Part shown: one piece after another, positions 44,615-55,996 of the stretch | How positions within the stretch are numbered: the first letter of the stretch is position 1 | Layout of the letters: each line of letters starts with the position of its first letter | Position numbers and translations under genes: made by a program | DNA from: Cylindrodendrum hubeiense | Taxonomy: Eukaryota; Ascomycota; Sordariomycetes; Hypocreales; Nectriaceae | Assembly: GCA_014621425.1 (NCBI GenBank) | Contig: JAANBB010000037.1 | Span: 118,224-182,223 of the forward strand | DNA length: 64,000 bases | Direction of reading: 5' to 3' | The notes under the pieces: model-generated | The model's database searches: none | The model's input: the letters and a program-made list of their open reading frames with translations, nothing else | Told to the model about the DNA's origin: nothing

Positions 44615-45199
44615 GTTGGCAATGCGCTAGACGTAGAGATGGGATGGGCAAGGCGATGGACGATTCGGTGCTCTGCTCCTAAAGGGTAGCAAGTGGACCT
44701 TGGTGTGGAGGAGGAAAGATCCAACCGTCATGTTGGCAGCAGGACATGCTTTGACCAAGATTACCCCGCCACTCCAATGGTCCCACTCATGCAATGTCTC
44801 ATCCGCAGCGAGTGGCGCAAAATTCACACCCGGTAACCTTGTTTCAACTACTGCAAGGAGTCGTCATACACTTGTTGTTGGTTGACTGACTTCGGGCTTG
44901 TTCTACGTGCTGCGGATGCAGGCCCCTCCTCAACAAGGGTTAGCTTATATCGCTTCCGAAATTAGCATCCTCTTTACGAAGTACTCTTGATCCTTATATT
45001 GTTGGTTCTGTTGGTGTTGGTCCTGTTGGCATTGGTCCAGGCCTGCCACCGGATGATCTGGGAATCAATCCTTCAGAACATTGTACAAGGCGTGTGACCA
45101 CAAAGATGTATAAAACGACTCATTTAGATATTGTAATTGGGCCATCCAACTTTTGGTTCTCCCCAGTGACAACAGCCTTTACTGTCTCCTCTCACAACC
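44615..45199. promoter_or_regulatory. Divergent promoter, F-box gene / SGNH mosaic gene
   Basis: A 585-bp interval between divergent genes. TATAAAA at 45109-45115 lies about 85 bp before the SGNH start codon. A GGTTCTGTTGGTGTTGG-like imperfect hexamer stretch occurs near 45003-45037. Short frames here are not supported. Confidence 0.55.
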
Positions 45200-48100
45200 A
45201 TGGCGAGACTCGCACTTCGCGCCGCCCTGTTATGGGCGGCAACCCTTCTTCCAGCAGCTTTCCCTCTTACCGTAGCTGCAGATCTTCCAAACCTTCGAAT
45301 CATGCCACTTGGCGATTCAATCACCAAGGGAAGCGGCTCCACTGACTTGAACGGCTATCGAAATCGCCTTCGGGGCAAGCTCGTGGCCGATGGGGTCCCC
45401 TCTATTGACATGATCGGCAGTTTGAAGCACGGCAACATGCGAGATAATGATCATGAGGGCCATAGCGGACAATACTTGAGGGATATGTCTAGGTTCGCCG
45501 GGAACTCCATTGCTGCTCGCCCGAATGTGGTGCTTATACACGCTGGAACCAACAACATGGATTACAGCATTGACCTCGACGAGGCAGCAACGCTAATGAG
45601 AAATCTGATCATCGGCATCATGGACGACGCCCCAGAAGCTGTTGTCCTAGTTGCCCCTGTAATTTGGGCCAATGACGTAAACATGCAACGCAACACAGAC
45701 AAGTTTAACGACGAGATTCGGTCAATTATCAAGGAGAGAAAAGAGGCCAACAAGCGCGTTCTTGAGGTCCCCATCGACATCAAGCTGTCTGATCTGTCCG
45801 ACAAGAAGCACCCCAATGACGTGGGCTACGCAAAAATGGCTGAAGCCTGGTATAATGCTATCCATGAAGCCAATAGCCTCGGGTGGTTGAAGGAGCCAAT
45901 CAAGTTGAACCCCGATGACATACCAGGCGTTGGACTCGGTATCAATACCGCATCGGGTGGCAGCGATACCAGCCCACAAATTGGAGGAGGCACCAATGTC
46001 GGCTGTGAACCAAGCAATTGGGAAGCAAAAGGAACCATCTTCGACGACTACCGCGTTTGGCAAGAGGTGGGCACAATAAGGGATCCAGTGGCCAACGCCA
46101 GCCGAGACAAGCTCATCCTGGCGGACCTAAATAACGATGGTATCGCTGATTACATTATGCCCGACAGTGATGGGACTATAAGGGCCTGGATCAACGGAGG
46201 CAAGCCTGGGCAATGGACAAGCCTAGGCAAAATCAATCCACCATGGTCATCTGTCACAGGAGACATGATCCGTATGGCTGACGTCGACAATGACGGCATG
46301 GCTGATATGATCGTGGTCTACCCGGATGGGGCGGCTAGAGTCTGGAAGAATAAGGGCAGTGGGGAGTTTACTGCTCTTGACTCCAAGTGGGCCACTGGCC
46401 TTGAGTCTGGCGAAAATGTTACCTTCCAAGATATGGATGGGGATGGATATGCCGGCTATGTCATCGTGTATAGTGGTGGCTCGGTCAAATGGGCCAGAAA
46501 TACGCATAATAATGGCAAGGATTCCAACAAGCGCAACTGGGAAACGGAGCAAACGATCGCGCCAGGCCCTCAGGCGATACCCGACAATAGAGCTCGACTT
46601 TACGACTTGGACGGTGACAAGAAGTCTGATTATGTCATTGTCTACGAGGGCGGCGCCGTCAAAGCCTTTCGAAATCTCTATGGCAGCGGGGGGGACCGCA
46701 CCTGGGATGATCTCGGCACCATTGCCCCGGGAGTCTCCGGTGTTACGGGTGACATGGTCCGCTTCGCAGACATGGATGGCGATGGTCTTGCAGACTTCCT
46801 CGCTGTAGGCTCTGACGGAAACATCAGGATGTGGAAGAATACCGGTGGCGGCTTCGGCTCGAAAGGCGTGGTTTTCCGTCTCGCCGATTTGACAGGTGAC
46901 GGAAAGGCCGACATCATTGCTGTCAATTCCAAGGGACAGGCACGGGCATGGCTGAACAAGGGCCTGGGCAACGCGTGGGACAGCATCGGCGAAATCGCAC
47001 CAGGTCTTGATGAGGATCTCTCATCTGCTCGAATCGAATTCGCGGACGTCAATGGAGATGGACTAGCTGATTACCTCGTCATCTACGGAGGCGGTGCTGT
47101 CAAGGCATATCTTAATAACGGCAACATTCCGGATGTGGGCAAGGACCGTATCTGGCAGTCGGGGCTGACTATTGCCCCCGGTGTAGGAGAGCCTGGCCAT
47201 AAGATTCGATTTGCTGATCTTAATGGTGATGGTTACGCTGACTATATCGTCGTCTTTGACGGAGGTTCTGTCGATGTTTATCTCAACCATAAGAATATTC
47301 CCTCTAATGGAGGGCGTATCTGGGCAAACAAAGAGACGGTTGGGAATGGCGTTGGCGCGCCGGGAAACAAGGTTGTCTTTGCGGATATCAATGGGGATAG
47401 TCTGCCCGAGTACATCATCCAGTATGATGGCGGCGCATCAAAGGCCTACAACAACACTGGGAACATCCCCAGCTCTAGGAAGTCGTCGAATTGGGGGTAC
47501 ATGGGGACCATCGCGGCTGGCGTCACCCCGCAAGGGCAGGTCATCTACGGCGACATAGATGGCGACGGAAAGGCCGACTACTTGGTCGTGTTTGACACGG
47601 GAAAAATCAACGCCTATATCAACACGTGTGATTGGAAGCCTATACCCCCAGCTAGCGATGATGATGGCGACAATGGTGGCAACAATGACGGCGACGATGA
47701 CGGCGACGATGACGGCGACGATGATGGCGACGATGATGGCGACAGCGATGATAGCGACGATAATGGTGACGACGACGATGATAGCGACGATAATGGCGGA
47801 CCGACTACCACCACCTCCACTACACCCTGGCCCGAAGTGACTGGCGGTGGACACTGTGATGGCCCTGACTGCGAGGATGGCAAATGCACGGGTAAGCAAG
47901 CCCTATTCAGTGCCGGTCTGTAAACAATGCGTGGCTAACTGGCCTCTCAGATGATCTCTGCGGGGCATTTGATTGTGAAGGTGATGATTGCTACAGTGGC
48001 CATTGCCTCGGCCGTGACTGCACCGCCATCGGCTGCATTGGATCAGGATGCAAAAATGGAAAATGTGTTGGTCAAGGCTGTAAGACCACGGGCTGTCTTG

Positions 48101-49288
48101 GAGATGATTGTGATTCTTCGTCGGGGCACTGCAAGGGACTCAACTGCATCTCCATACACTGCTCCGGCCCTCAGTGTGGAACAGACGGCATCTGTATCGG
48201 TCCAGGTTGCTCTAAACCGATATGCTTTGGCCTTAACTGCTTCAAGGGCGTGTGTGATGGTTCAGGATGTCACTCTGCTGGCGGCCAAGGTGGTGGGGGT
48301 GCTAACGCGGTAAGTTGTAGCTCTTATATTATATATAACTTGGGATGTATTGACTAATAACCTGACAAGCCACCCCCCGCTCCCTTGGAACCAGAAGGCT
48401 GCGAGACTACAACAAGAATGTAACACTCAGTGCACATATTATTCTACAACAAGCAAATGCTCAACAGACTGTACTGGTATGTGCTAGGTGCTTGTCTTTT
48501 TCTGGATGCACTGTCTGCTTCCTGTAGCCTACGAACCAGTTTATACTGACTCACTCTTTCAGACATCGAGGCCTGTACCCGCCCGACCGACAGTTCAACA
48601 TCTACAACCAAGACATGTCCCATCCCCGTGGTGACCAATGACTGGGTGGAAGAAGACCCAGATGCTCCAGCACCAACACTTGGGGATGGCGGTCTTAACG
48701 GTGAATGGGCGAATCCCGAACCAAACGTGTCGCACACGGCCGCAGAGCCAACGAAGACGAAGACAACGAAGACGAAGACAACGAAACCGACCCAATCCAA
48801 AACTTCATCGGCCGCAAAGCCCACGAAAACAAAGACAATCCTGAAAAGGAAGCCGCCCGTATGTCACAAGGAAAGTGACTTTGAAGGACACGCCGACATT
48901 CATGAAGGGTCGGTCGAGGACCTTTCCTTTAGCTTTTGCGATAAAGTAGACTTTACTGAAACACTTGGGCCGGGTCAGGAAATTGAAGACACATTACCTG
49001 ATAAAGACAATATCAAATTACGGTTCTCTGTCAGCTGGGTCGAGGGCTGCGTCACGGACGTGGACAAGCAGGATCCGTACGTCCCAGTCGCTCAAAATGA
49101 CCCTGACTTCCCGCAGGGTCCGGAATGCTGGGTTATATTTTTTGACACTTGGAATGGATGTGAGTTATCCCTTCCCAGCTGCCCTGATACTTCTATATAC
49201 CGACAGATATTTGATAGGTAATAATGGTGGTGTAGGAGGATATTTAGATGTGGGATGTCTTAGGTATCAATTAGATGCTAGGATCTGA
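45200..49288 (+). CDS. Secreted SGNH hydrolase with FG-GAP repeats and cysteine-repeat region
   Basis: Predicted 1,266 residues from five exons (45200-47891, 47951-48309, 48395-48476, 48563-49159, 49218-49288). Signal peptide: residues 1-27. The SGNH/GDSL esterase domain (about 32-235) shows GDSITKG with the Ser, GHSG, GTNN and DKKHPNDVGY with the Asp/His pair. Ten FG-GAP/VCBS-like Ca-binding repeats follow, each with D-x-[DN]-x-D-x3-[ADE]-[YFM], such as DMDGDGLADF and DINGDSLPEY. Then comes an Asp/Gly/Asn-rich linker from a 12-bp DNA repeat. Exon 2 has 21 cysteines in 119 codons, mostly in G-x-x-C spacing. After it come a Thr/Lys/Pro-rich stalk (TKTKTTKTKTTKPTQ) and a C-terminal domain with its own cysteines, ending VGGYLDVGCLRYQL. 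Probably acts on an extracellular ester at the cell wall; substrate unknown. Confidence 0.85.
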
Positions 49289-50448
49289 GAGGGATTACTT
49301 TAGGTATCTATTAGATTAAGACTGGATTTATATAAGTTCTTAAAATGTTAATATTCTAGTCTTAGTTAGAATAGTATAAAATTAAAATATGAATTTCTCT
49401 CCTACAAGAGATTAAAATTATACTATCTTGATATAATAGTAGTGGAATATTGTAGTTATAGACTTAATATGGGTATAATAGCTGTTAGTCAAGCTAGCTT
49501 CACTGTTTTTGATTGTGTGTATATGTGGAGACCTTTTTTTTTGAGCTAATAAGGATTATAGAAAAAGTCATGCTCGTATAAGATCATACCCGCATAGTAA
49601 AAAGTCATGCCCCTCTAGTAATTGCCTATTTTTATTAATAATAATTAGAATATATTCCTTTAATATAACCTTTATAATAAGGATAAGAAAAAAAGGGATA
49701 GATCTCTTTCTTATACTAATTATATCTATAGATATAAATAACTTCTTATTATCTAATTAGAAAGTTATAGACTAGGTATTTTTCTTTATTTAAATTAAAA
49801 ATATCCTTATATTACTATTTACCTAACCTAATTAAAGAGGGACTTTATTAAAGTTCTATAAATTAATAGGATTTATCCTCAATTTCTTAATAAATACTTT
49901 AAATTCCTAATATTAGGTATTAAGATATTAAGTTTTACTCTAATTCTAATAACTCCCTTAACCTTTAAGGTCTTATATTGAAGTTCTGGGTATTATTATT
50001 TAAATCTCTGAACCTAGGTTTATAAGATCTCAATTCTAGGACCCTTAATATAATGTTTTTATATAAAGCTAGTATAGTTATGGATATAATACTTAGTAAT
50101 AGTAAATATACTCTTTTTAATCTCTCAGATAAAGGTAATTAAAGCACACTCTTTGCTAGCTATTAGAGTAGATAGCTAGCCTCCCTTATTACTAGAGGAA
50201 GGAAGTTTCTTTCTAGCTCTTAATAATAGGATATATTTCTTAGTAAGAGGCTTGGTAGTGTGGTATTATCAAGCTAGCTTAAAGATAGTTATTTTGCGAG
50301 AAAGTATAAGGTTTACTTAAGTTATTCTTATAACAGACTAACCTAAAAGATAGGCACAAATAGTACAGGCTATAATAGTATAGGATTTAGCTGAAATTTC
50401 AGTTATATTGAAATTGAATATAAAAGATAATATAGTCTGAATTTAGGC

Positions 50449-52314
50449 TTAACGTGCATAATAAGTATATAAGCTAGACAAGTATATAAGTTACTTTTCT
50501 TAACCCTTTAGATAAGATTCAAGATAAAAACACAATAAAATATCTAATCAATTAAAACTAAATATTATACTCTTCCCCAGATATCTCAATAATAACCTGA
50601 CAAGTTCTTATATTATAACTGGTCTTTCTATAAGTTCTATAATACCTTTCCTTTAGTCATGCTAATCCTCTTTAATCACTATTTCATGATAATTTAGCCT
50701 CTATCTATATATTAATATCTATCTAATTAATTATTTCCCTTCTCTTATTTAAAGTTATCTTCCCTCTATTCTATAAGTAAGTTCTTTTTATTTTATATTA
50801 TTTACTAAGAGTTTTATTTATCTATTAAAGGATCTAGTTCTTAGATTTTAATAATATTATTTAATATATTATTACTTTTATTCTCTTAGAAAATAATTTA
50901 AGTATTTTAAGAATAGATATTAGAGAACTATTCTAATATCTTTTAATTTATCTTTTAAGATATTTAAATTAAGAATTAGTTTTAAAGATAATCTTTAGGG
51001 TCTTTAAAATTTAAAGGTCAGAGAAGTTAGTCTCCTCTTTAATAGATATTAAAATCTATAATTATATATTAAGTTTTAAGAGTATATTTTTAGAATTAAG
51101 GAGAATAAATCTAATTCCTCTAAAATCTCCCTTAATATTACTTTCTATTATTATAATTTTATAGGTAATATAAAAAGCTAGAAAGAAATTAGTCTTAGAA
51201 ATATAATTAATAAAATATTTAATTAAATATTCTATTTACTAATTATAGGTTATTTTAAGTAATCTAAAATACTTAATATTAAGAGATTAGAATAGATAAG
51301 ATAAATAAGATAATATATAAAGTGTGATAATATTATTTTCCTTATAATAGATCTTAAAGTTAGCTAAGTGATAGTTTTTATACTTATTAAGAATTAGAAG
51401 ATAATAATAATTATTTAATTAGGTCTTTATATATTACTTAAAATACTTAATTTATTTAAGATCTATCTTATTATTAGTCTAGTTATTTTTAGTTATAATA
51501 ATAGCCTAATTATCTAGGAAATTACTTTTTTAATACTAGTTAATAAGATAATATTAGCTTATAATCACAATAAATAGCTAAATTATCTAGCCTTCTATAT
51601 TAATAGCCTAAATAACTATAATCTATTTTCAGTTTCTAGGCTAAATTAATTTTAGGTTTTTATACCTTTTTATACTTATAATAACTATTCCACTTATAAT
51701 TAGGTCTATTATAAAACTAATCTCATTAAAATTATAGATATTAACTAGGATAATACTATACTTTATAATTATATTCTCTACAAATTTAAACTAATTATAA
51801 ATAATAATCAGATCTTTATATTTAGCTCTTTAATAATTATATTTATAAAAAAAATATATCTTAAATTCTAGATATTATCTAATAAAGTTAAAAGCCTAAT
51901 ATTTACTAATAGATAATATATCACGATTAGTAAGTAATTAATTAGCTATTTCTTTAATATTATATAATTATAGAGGAAACTCTTACAAATCTAGATTAAG
52001 GATAAATTAAATAATAATCTGTTTTTCTAGATCAGATAGTCTTTATAATTTAGGAATAAAATCATATTAAGATTATATACCTTTCTAATAATAATATAAG
52101 GTATTGTAATTAGTATTATAAAGATATATAGTATTCTGGATACTTAGTTTTAGATTATTTTAAAGGGCTTAAAGGGTAAAAAGGATATTTACTTCTTTAT
52201 TTAATTGAGATATATTTGGTAGTTGAGAATTAATTAATTAAATAGAAGAAAGAGAGAATGAGGGATTTTTGGCTCACATACTTGTCTAGCTTATATACTT
52301 ATCATATACGTTAA
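50449..52314. mobile_element. Decayed Tc1/Fot1-like DNA transposon (inverted-repeat bounded)
   Basis: Arm 50449-50490 and the reverse complement of 52273-52314 match at 37 of 42 positions. All five differences are C/T or G/A transitions, as RIP would produce. The arms enclose 1,866 bp, close to the size usual for Fot1/pogo-type elements. No transposase frame survives. The true outer ends may extend a little beyond the arms, and no TA duplication could be fixed. Confidence 0.6.
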
Positions 52315-52604
52315 TTAGACTTGAATTGGGGTTATAGGCTTATACAGAATATGGGAAAGTTAGATATGTGTTGGGTCGTGTATGGCACATTCAATTAAAT
52401 GGTCTTAGTGCTCAATAGAGTGTGAATTCAAAGCTAATAATTATATTGATACTTCAGGACCTCGAGCCCCTCTTTTCTATGAGGGGTTTTTATCTCAATC
52501 TCACGCTCCCTCTAACTAAGACTAGGATATTGATATATCAAGGAGTTGCAGAAATCCGATTCCAATCTAACAATATGTATATAACGTAAATACGGGTTTT
52601 ATCA

Positions 52605-52627
52605 CCCCCTCTCTAAGGGAGAGGGGG
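52605..52627. repeat. GC-rich hairpin within the AT-rich block
   Basis: CCCCCTCTC (52605-52613) and GAGAGGGGG (52619-52627) are exact reverse complements with a five-base loop. It is notable because the surroundings are AT-rich. A weaker hairpin with CCCCTC/GAGGGG arms lies near 52465-52485. Possibly transposon-end structure. Confidence 0.65.
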
Positions 52628-52977
52628 AAGCCTAAGCTCACTTAGTTAACCCGCCAGATAACTATTACATTATTATATTTATTATTCTATTTCTTATTAG
52701 AGATCTTAATATACATATTAATAATAATAAGATTAATATAGCTTAGGTAATCCTGACTTTAATCTAGACCTTTATTTTTTAGTTTTCTACCAGTTAGTTA
52801 GGATAGGCTCTTCCTACTAAGATTAGATTAACTAGATTATAATAAAAGACTATCTACCTAATATAAAACACCTATTCTATTACCAGAATTATTATATCCA
52901 TCCTCTAGCCCTACTTTATAAACCCTATAAAGTAGAACTTAAAGGGGTATATTAATTTTATCTAGGGTAGTACTAAC

Positions 52978-53142
52978 TTTCTTATATTTATCTGGGCCTT
53001 CTTCTAACTTCTAGAAACCAAGGACCGCACTTTCAAGGAGATTGACTCACTCTTTACCAAGCGTGTGCTGGCTCGCCTCTTCAGCAGCTATAAGATCAAG
53101 GCCTTTAACATGGATCACACCAATTCAAAGAACAAAGTCTAG
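52978..53142 (+). pseudogene. 3' relic of an MFS sugar transporter
   Basis: One frame reads a hydrophobic last TM (FLIFIWAFF), an in-frame TAA at 53005-53007, then LLETKDRTFKEIDSLF and a basic tail to the stop at 53140-53142. ETKxRTxxEID is the sugar-porter signature just after TM12. The usual residues at the break would be explained by C-to-T changes (for example CAA to TAA, CCA to CTA). Upstream of 53010 the DNA becomes RIP-like and no earlier part of the gene can be read. Clear truncated pseudogene. Confidence 0.75.
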
Positions 53143-53310
53143 GCAATTAATCCAATTTTAGTCTATAATTCCTTCTTATTTAGGAAATGAAAAAGACATA
53201 ATTTAACTCAACTCCCTTGATTCTAAGTGTGACGTTATCACAGTAGCTGCTATAAGGCATTTTTCTCAATCCCTGCGCGGTTCTAAACTTAGCGTCCACC
53301 ATGTAAGCCT

Positions 53311-53352
53311 TGCTACGTGTGTCTGATGCTACGTGTATCTGACACCACGTGA
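53311..53352. repeat. 16-bp tandem repeat with ACGTG cores upstream of the SDR relic
   Basis: TGCTACGTGTGTCTGA (53311-53326) and TGCTACGTGTATCTGA (53327-53342) differ at one base and are followed by CACCACGTGA. The three ACGTG cores in about 40 bp could be bHLH/bZIP sites. A TATAAA lies just downstream at about 53366. Confidence 0.55.
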
Positions 53353-53447
53353 TGCTTTATGATGCTATAAATGACGATAGAGTTGGAAGAGATGAAATAA
53401 AGAGGCATTGATCTAACATCTTACGTCTTCAGTGAGCATTTGTTAAT

Positions 53448-54247
53448 ATGTCAGCTTTAAAGACCGCTCTGGTGACTGGATCGACCAGCGGGATTGGCCG
53501 GGCTACCGCAATCACCCTAGCCGCCCAGGGCATCTTCGTTGTCATCTCCGGACGTGACCAGGAGAGAGGACAGGCAGCTGTCGATACAATTCGGTCAGCG
53601 GGAGGCAGTGCGGCCTTGATCCTGAAAGATCTCTCACTACCCGAGGGCCCTGCGGAACTGGCTCGCGAGGCCACTGAGGCTGCCGGTGGGCAGATTGACA
53701 TCCTCATCAACAATGCTGCCGCAGGCTTCTACGCCCTAGCCGAGATGACGACCGTGGAAGACTTCGAGCGCGTCTTCGTGCTCAACACACGCGCGCCTGC
53801 ACTTCTGACTGGCGCCTTAGCGCCGGCCATGGCTCAGAGAGGGAGGGGTGTTATTATCAACGTGACTGCGGTTGCTGCGCAGATTGGACAGGCCGGGTTG
53901 ACCCTGTTCGGCGCCAGCAAGGCCGCTCTCGGCTCAATGACGCGCACCTGGGCTGCCGAATACGGATCTCGCAGCGTGCGCGTTAACGCCGCTGAGATCG
54001 GTGCCATCACGACTCCTGACAATCCTGGCGCCACCGAAGTTCTAGAGACTTCACTCGCGGTATCCCGGCTCTTCGGCCGGGCACAGCTGAAGAAGCCGCA
54101 GCAGTCATTGTTTTCCTTGCTTCCCCAGCAGCCGCGTACCTTCATAGCGTTATTCTTCCTGTGGATAGTGGCTCACTCATCACATCACCCATGGCCTTGC
54201 CCGACAAACTCATTAGCAGTGAGGATGTACGAGGTCCTGTTTCGTGA
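53448..54247 (+). pseudogene. Short-chain dehydrogenase/reductase, frameshifted
   Basis: The N-terminal 210 codons are a classical SDR: ALVTGSTSGIGRAT (TGxxxGIG), the adenine pocket near KDLSL, and the NNAA motif in LINNAAAGFYA. After FGRA, at about 54081-54085, the original frame runs into unrelated sequence ending at 54308. The neighbouring frame instead continues with the expected SDR C-terminus (AVIVFLASPAAAYLHSVILP, then VDSGSLIT) to a stop at 54245-54247. A single-base loss explains this. In addition the catalytic Tyr of YxASK reads Phe (FGASKAAL) and the usual Ser of the NVSS block reads Thr-Ala (NVTAVAA). Substrate unknown. Probably inactive. Confidence 0.75.
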
Positions 54248-55996
54248 TCGCACGATGAGCATTCTTCGGACTGCATTGGTGGACCCGGGGGGAAATACGT
54301 ATACGTAAGGCAAGAGGCTGGAATACGAATGGAGTTAGGTCTAGGATCAATTGACTAAATCATAGTTGAGTCTAAGCGACATCGCGCACCACCATGTAGC
54401 CCTTCCCGTAACTGTTTATGTGGTTAACAATACCAAAAATGAAGGTGACGACTTGAAAACATGTTTAAAACATTGCTAACAAGAACTAGGCCTTAATCTG
54501 AGATGAGTTTGACGGCAAACGTCTTTTATGGATTGGCATGAAAATTTTTATCATAAGATATTAGGGACAAAAAAGACCCGAATATTACGGATCTAGAACA
54601 TACCATGTCCAAGGCGGAGAATAATGCCTGAAACTTTGAATAGATACTCTATCATGAGGCAAAATAGGTAACTTCAAGAATACTGAGTAGTGTTGGAATA
54701 GTTGGTGTTTCTAAAGACGGGCAAGAACGAGTAGAATTGATCTCGAGAATGAGGCTGTTGCGGGCCACAAGGTCACGTGGGGGACCCACGAAGCATCAAG
54801 CCCGATGCCGGACTATCAGATGGGGCCGGTTAGGGCTGATGGGAATGCCACCACTATATTTAGCTGTGCGGATACTGCTAGCAGCTTGAATTGACCACCG
54901 ATGCATCTCTCTGAGTCCAGACCTATTGTGACGACCCCCGTAACAGAGGCATGCTCCTACCCTATACCTCTACACCCACATCATGGGAGACGCGTCAAAT
55001 GACACGTGCGCAACACACCGAAGTGAAGCTTTAGAGGGACGATGCGTTCTCTTTTGGAAGTACCATCGAGAACAGCTGCGTTATGAGAACAGGTCATGCA
55101 TGGGATAGATAGGCAGGCCAATGCAACACATGCTCCTATCTGAGGCAAGCTGGTCGGACGCGATGCGATGCCTGACGCGAGTCTGGCGATCCGTCTCTCA
55201 GGGTTTAACACGGCGAAAATTCTGCAGTCAAGGCAGCAGCTGAGAATTTTGCCAGTGATCGCAGGGGACATAGGTCGAGCGGCTTCAAGCTTGCTCGACC
55301 CGGATTTACGTGATGTAGCTAAATACTAAAGAAATGATTCCGGAAGAAGTGTCGAGAACACCCCACAGTCAAGAACCTCTGAGGTCGCTAGTGGCTGGTA
55401 GGAAGGCGTTCACGTTACTCTAGGAGGCCGGGAACGGAAGGAGATCCAAGGAGGTCAGGATAACCCTCAGCAAGCCGCAGTGCGGAGCCACCATGTAAAT
55501 ATATAATACAAAGTAGAATATACCCACTGATGATGAGGAGAGAAAGAAATTGAAATAAATGCGCGCGGCGATGCCCAGTTTCATAGAACTTTTCAGTGGA
55601 AAGAGTGCTATTCCCCTTTAGGGGATTTACGTGATGAGAATAAAAAAATGGTGCTGTGGACCAATTGCCAACCTTGCCATTGAAAAAGAAGCGGGCCCTT
55701 TGTCAGCCATCCATTCCCAGCCTCTTCTACTCCATAATGCTATGGAGACCTCATCTCATAATGCCAGGCATGGAAGAAGAATTTGCCCTTAGCCTCGTCA
55801 CCCACCAGTGTACTCAGTGTCAAGCGCAATTATGTGATCCAACCTGTCTTTCCGTGGCTTCTCGCGGTTCTCCAAGGCAGGAGCAAAGCCCGAGAGCTTC
55901 GCCAACATGAGACTCTAGACCTCCAGTATGCGCTGCGTAGAAGAATAAATCTAAACTTGAAGAAAGTAGTATACTCACCCCTAATTCCTCACATGC
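54248..55996. other. Intergenic region between SDR relic and HET gene
   Basis: About 1.75 kb with no supported gene. Frames at 54981-55271 and 55656-56097 lack domains. A TGTGACGACCCCCG motif near 54926 resembles an LTR start, but no matching end or duplication was found. Confidence 0.4.

Larger units (their letters stand above)
49289..53010. other. AT-rich, RIP-like block
   Basis: About 3.7 kb of very AT-rich sequence (my estimate is above 70 percent) in which no long frame survives on either strand. The left edge is close to the end of the SGNH mosaic gene and the right edge falls inside a sugar-transporter relic. It holds a decayed inverted-repeat element (50449-52314), a 12-bp direct repeat AAAAAGTCATGC at 49562-49573 and 49599-49610, and a hairpin at 52605-52627. 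Composition and transition-type differences point to RIP of former repeats (inference). Confidence 0.75.

Noticed and set aside
45094..45345. Open plus-strand frame with a Val/Gly/Pro-rich upstream part leading into the SGNH start region.
   Set aside because: Overlaps the signal peptide of the SGNH gene in another phase and crosses its TATA box; no independent support.
46326..46808. Plus-strand 160-codon frame inside the SGNH gene.
   Set aside because: Out-of-phase shadow of the FG-GAP coding sequence.
47438..47899. Minus-strand frames rich in Ile/Val/Ala or Ser/Pro.
   Set aside because: Antisense shadows of the Asp-rich linker of the SGNH gene.
54926..55560. LTR-like start TGTGACGACCCCCG.
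   Set aside because: No inverted end, TATA-leader arrangement or target duplication could be found.
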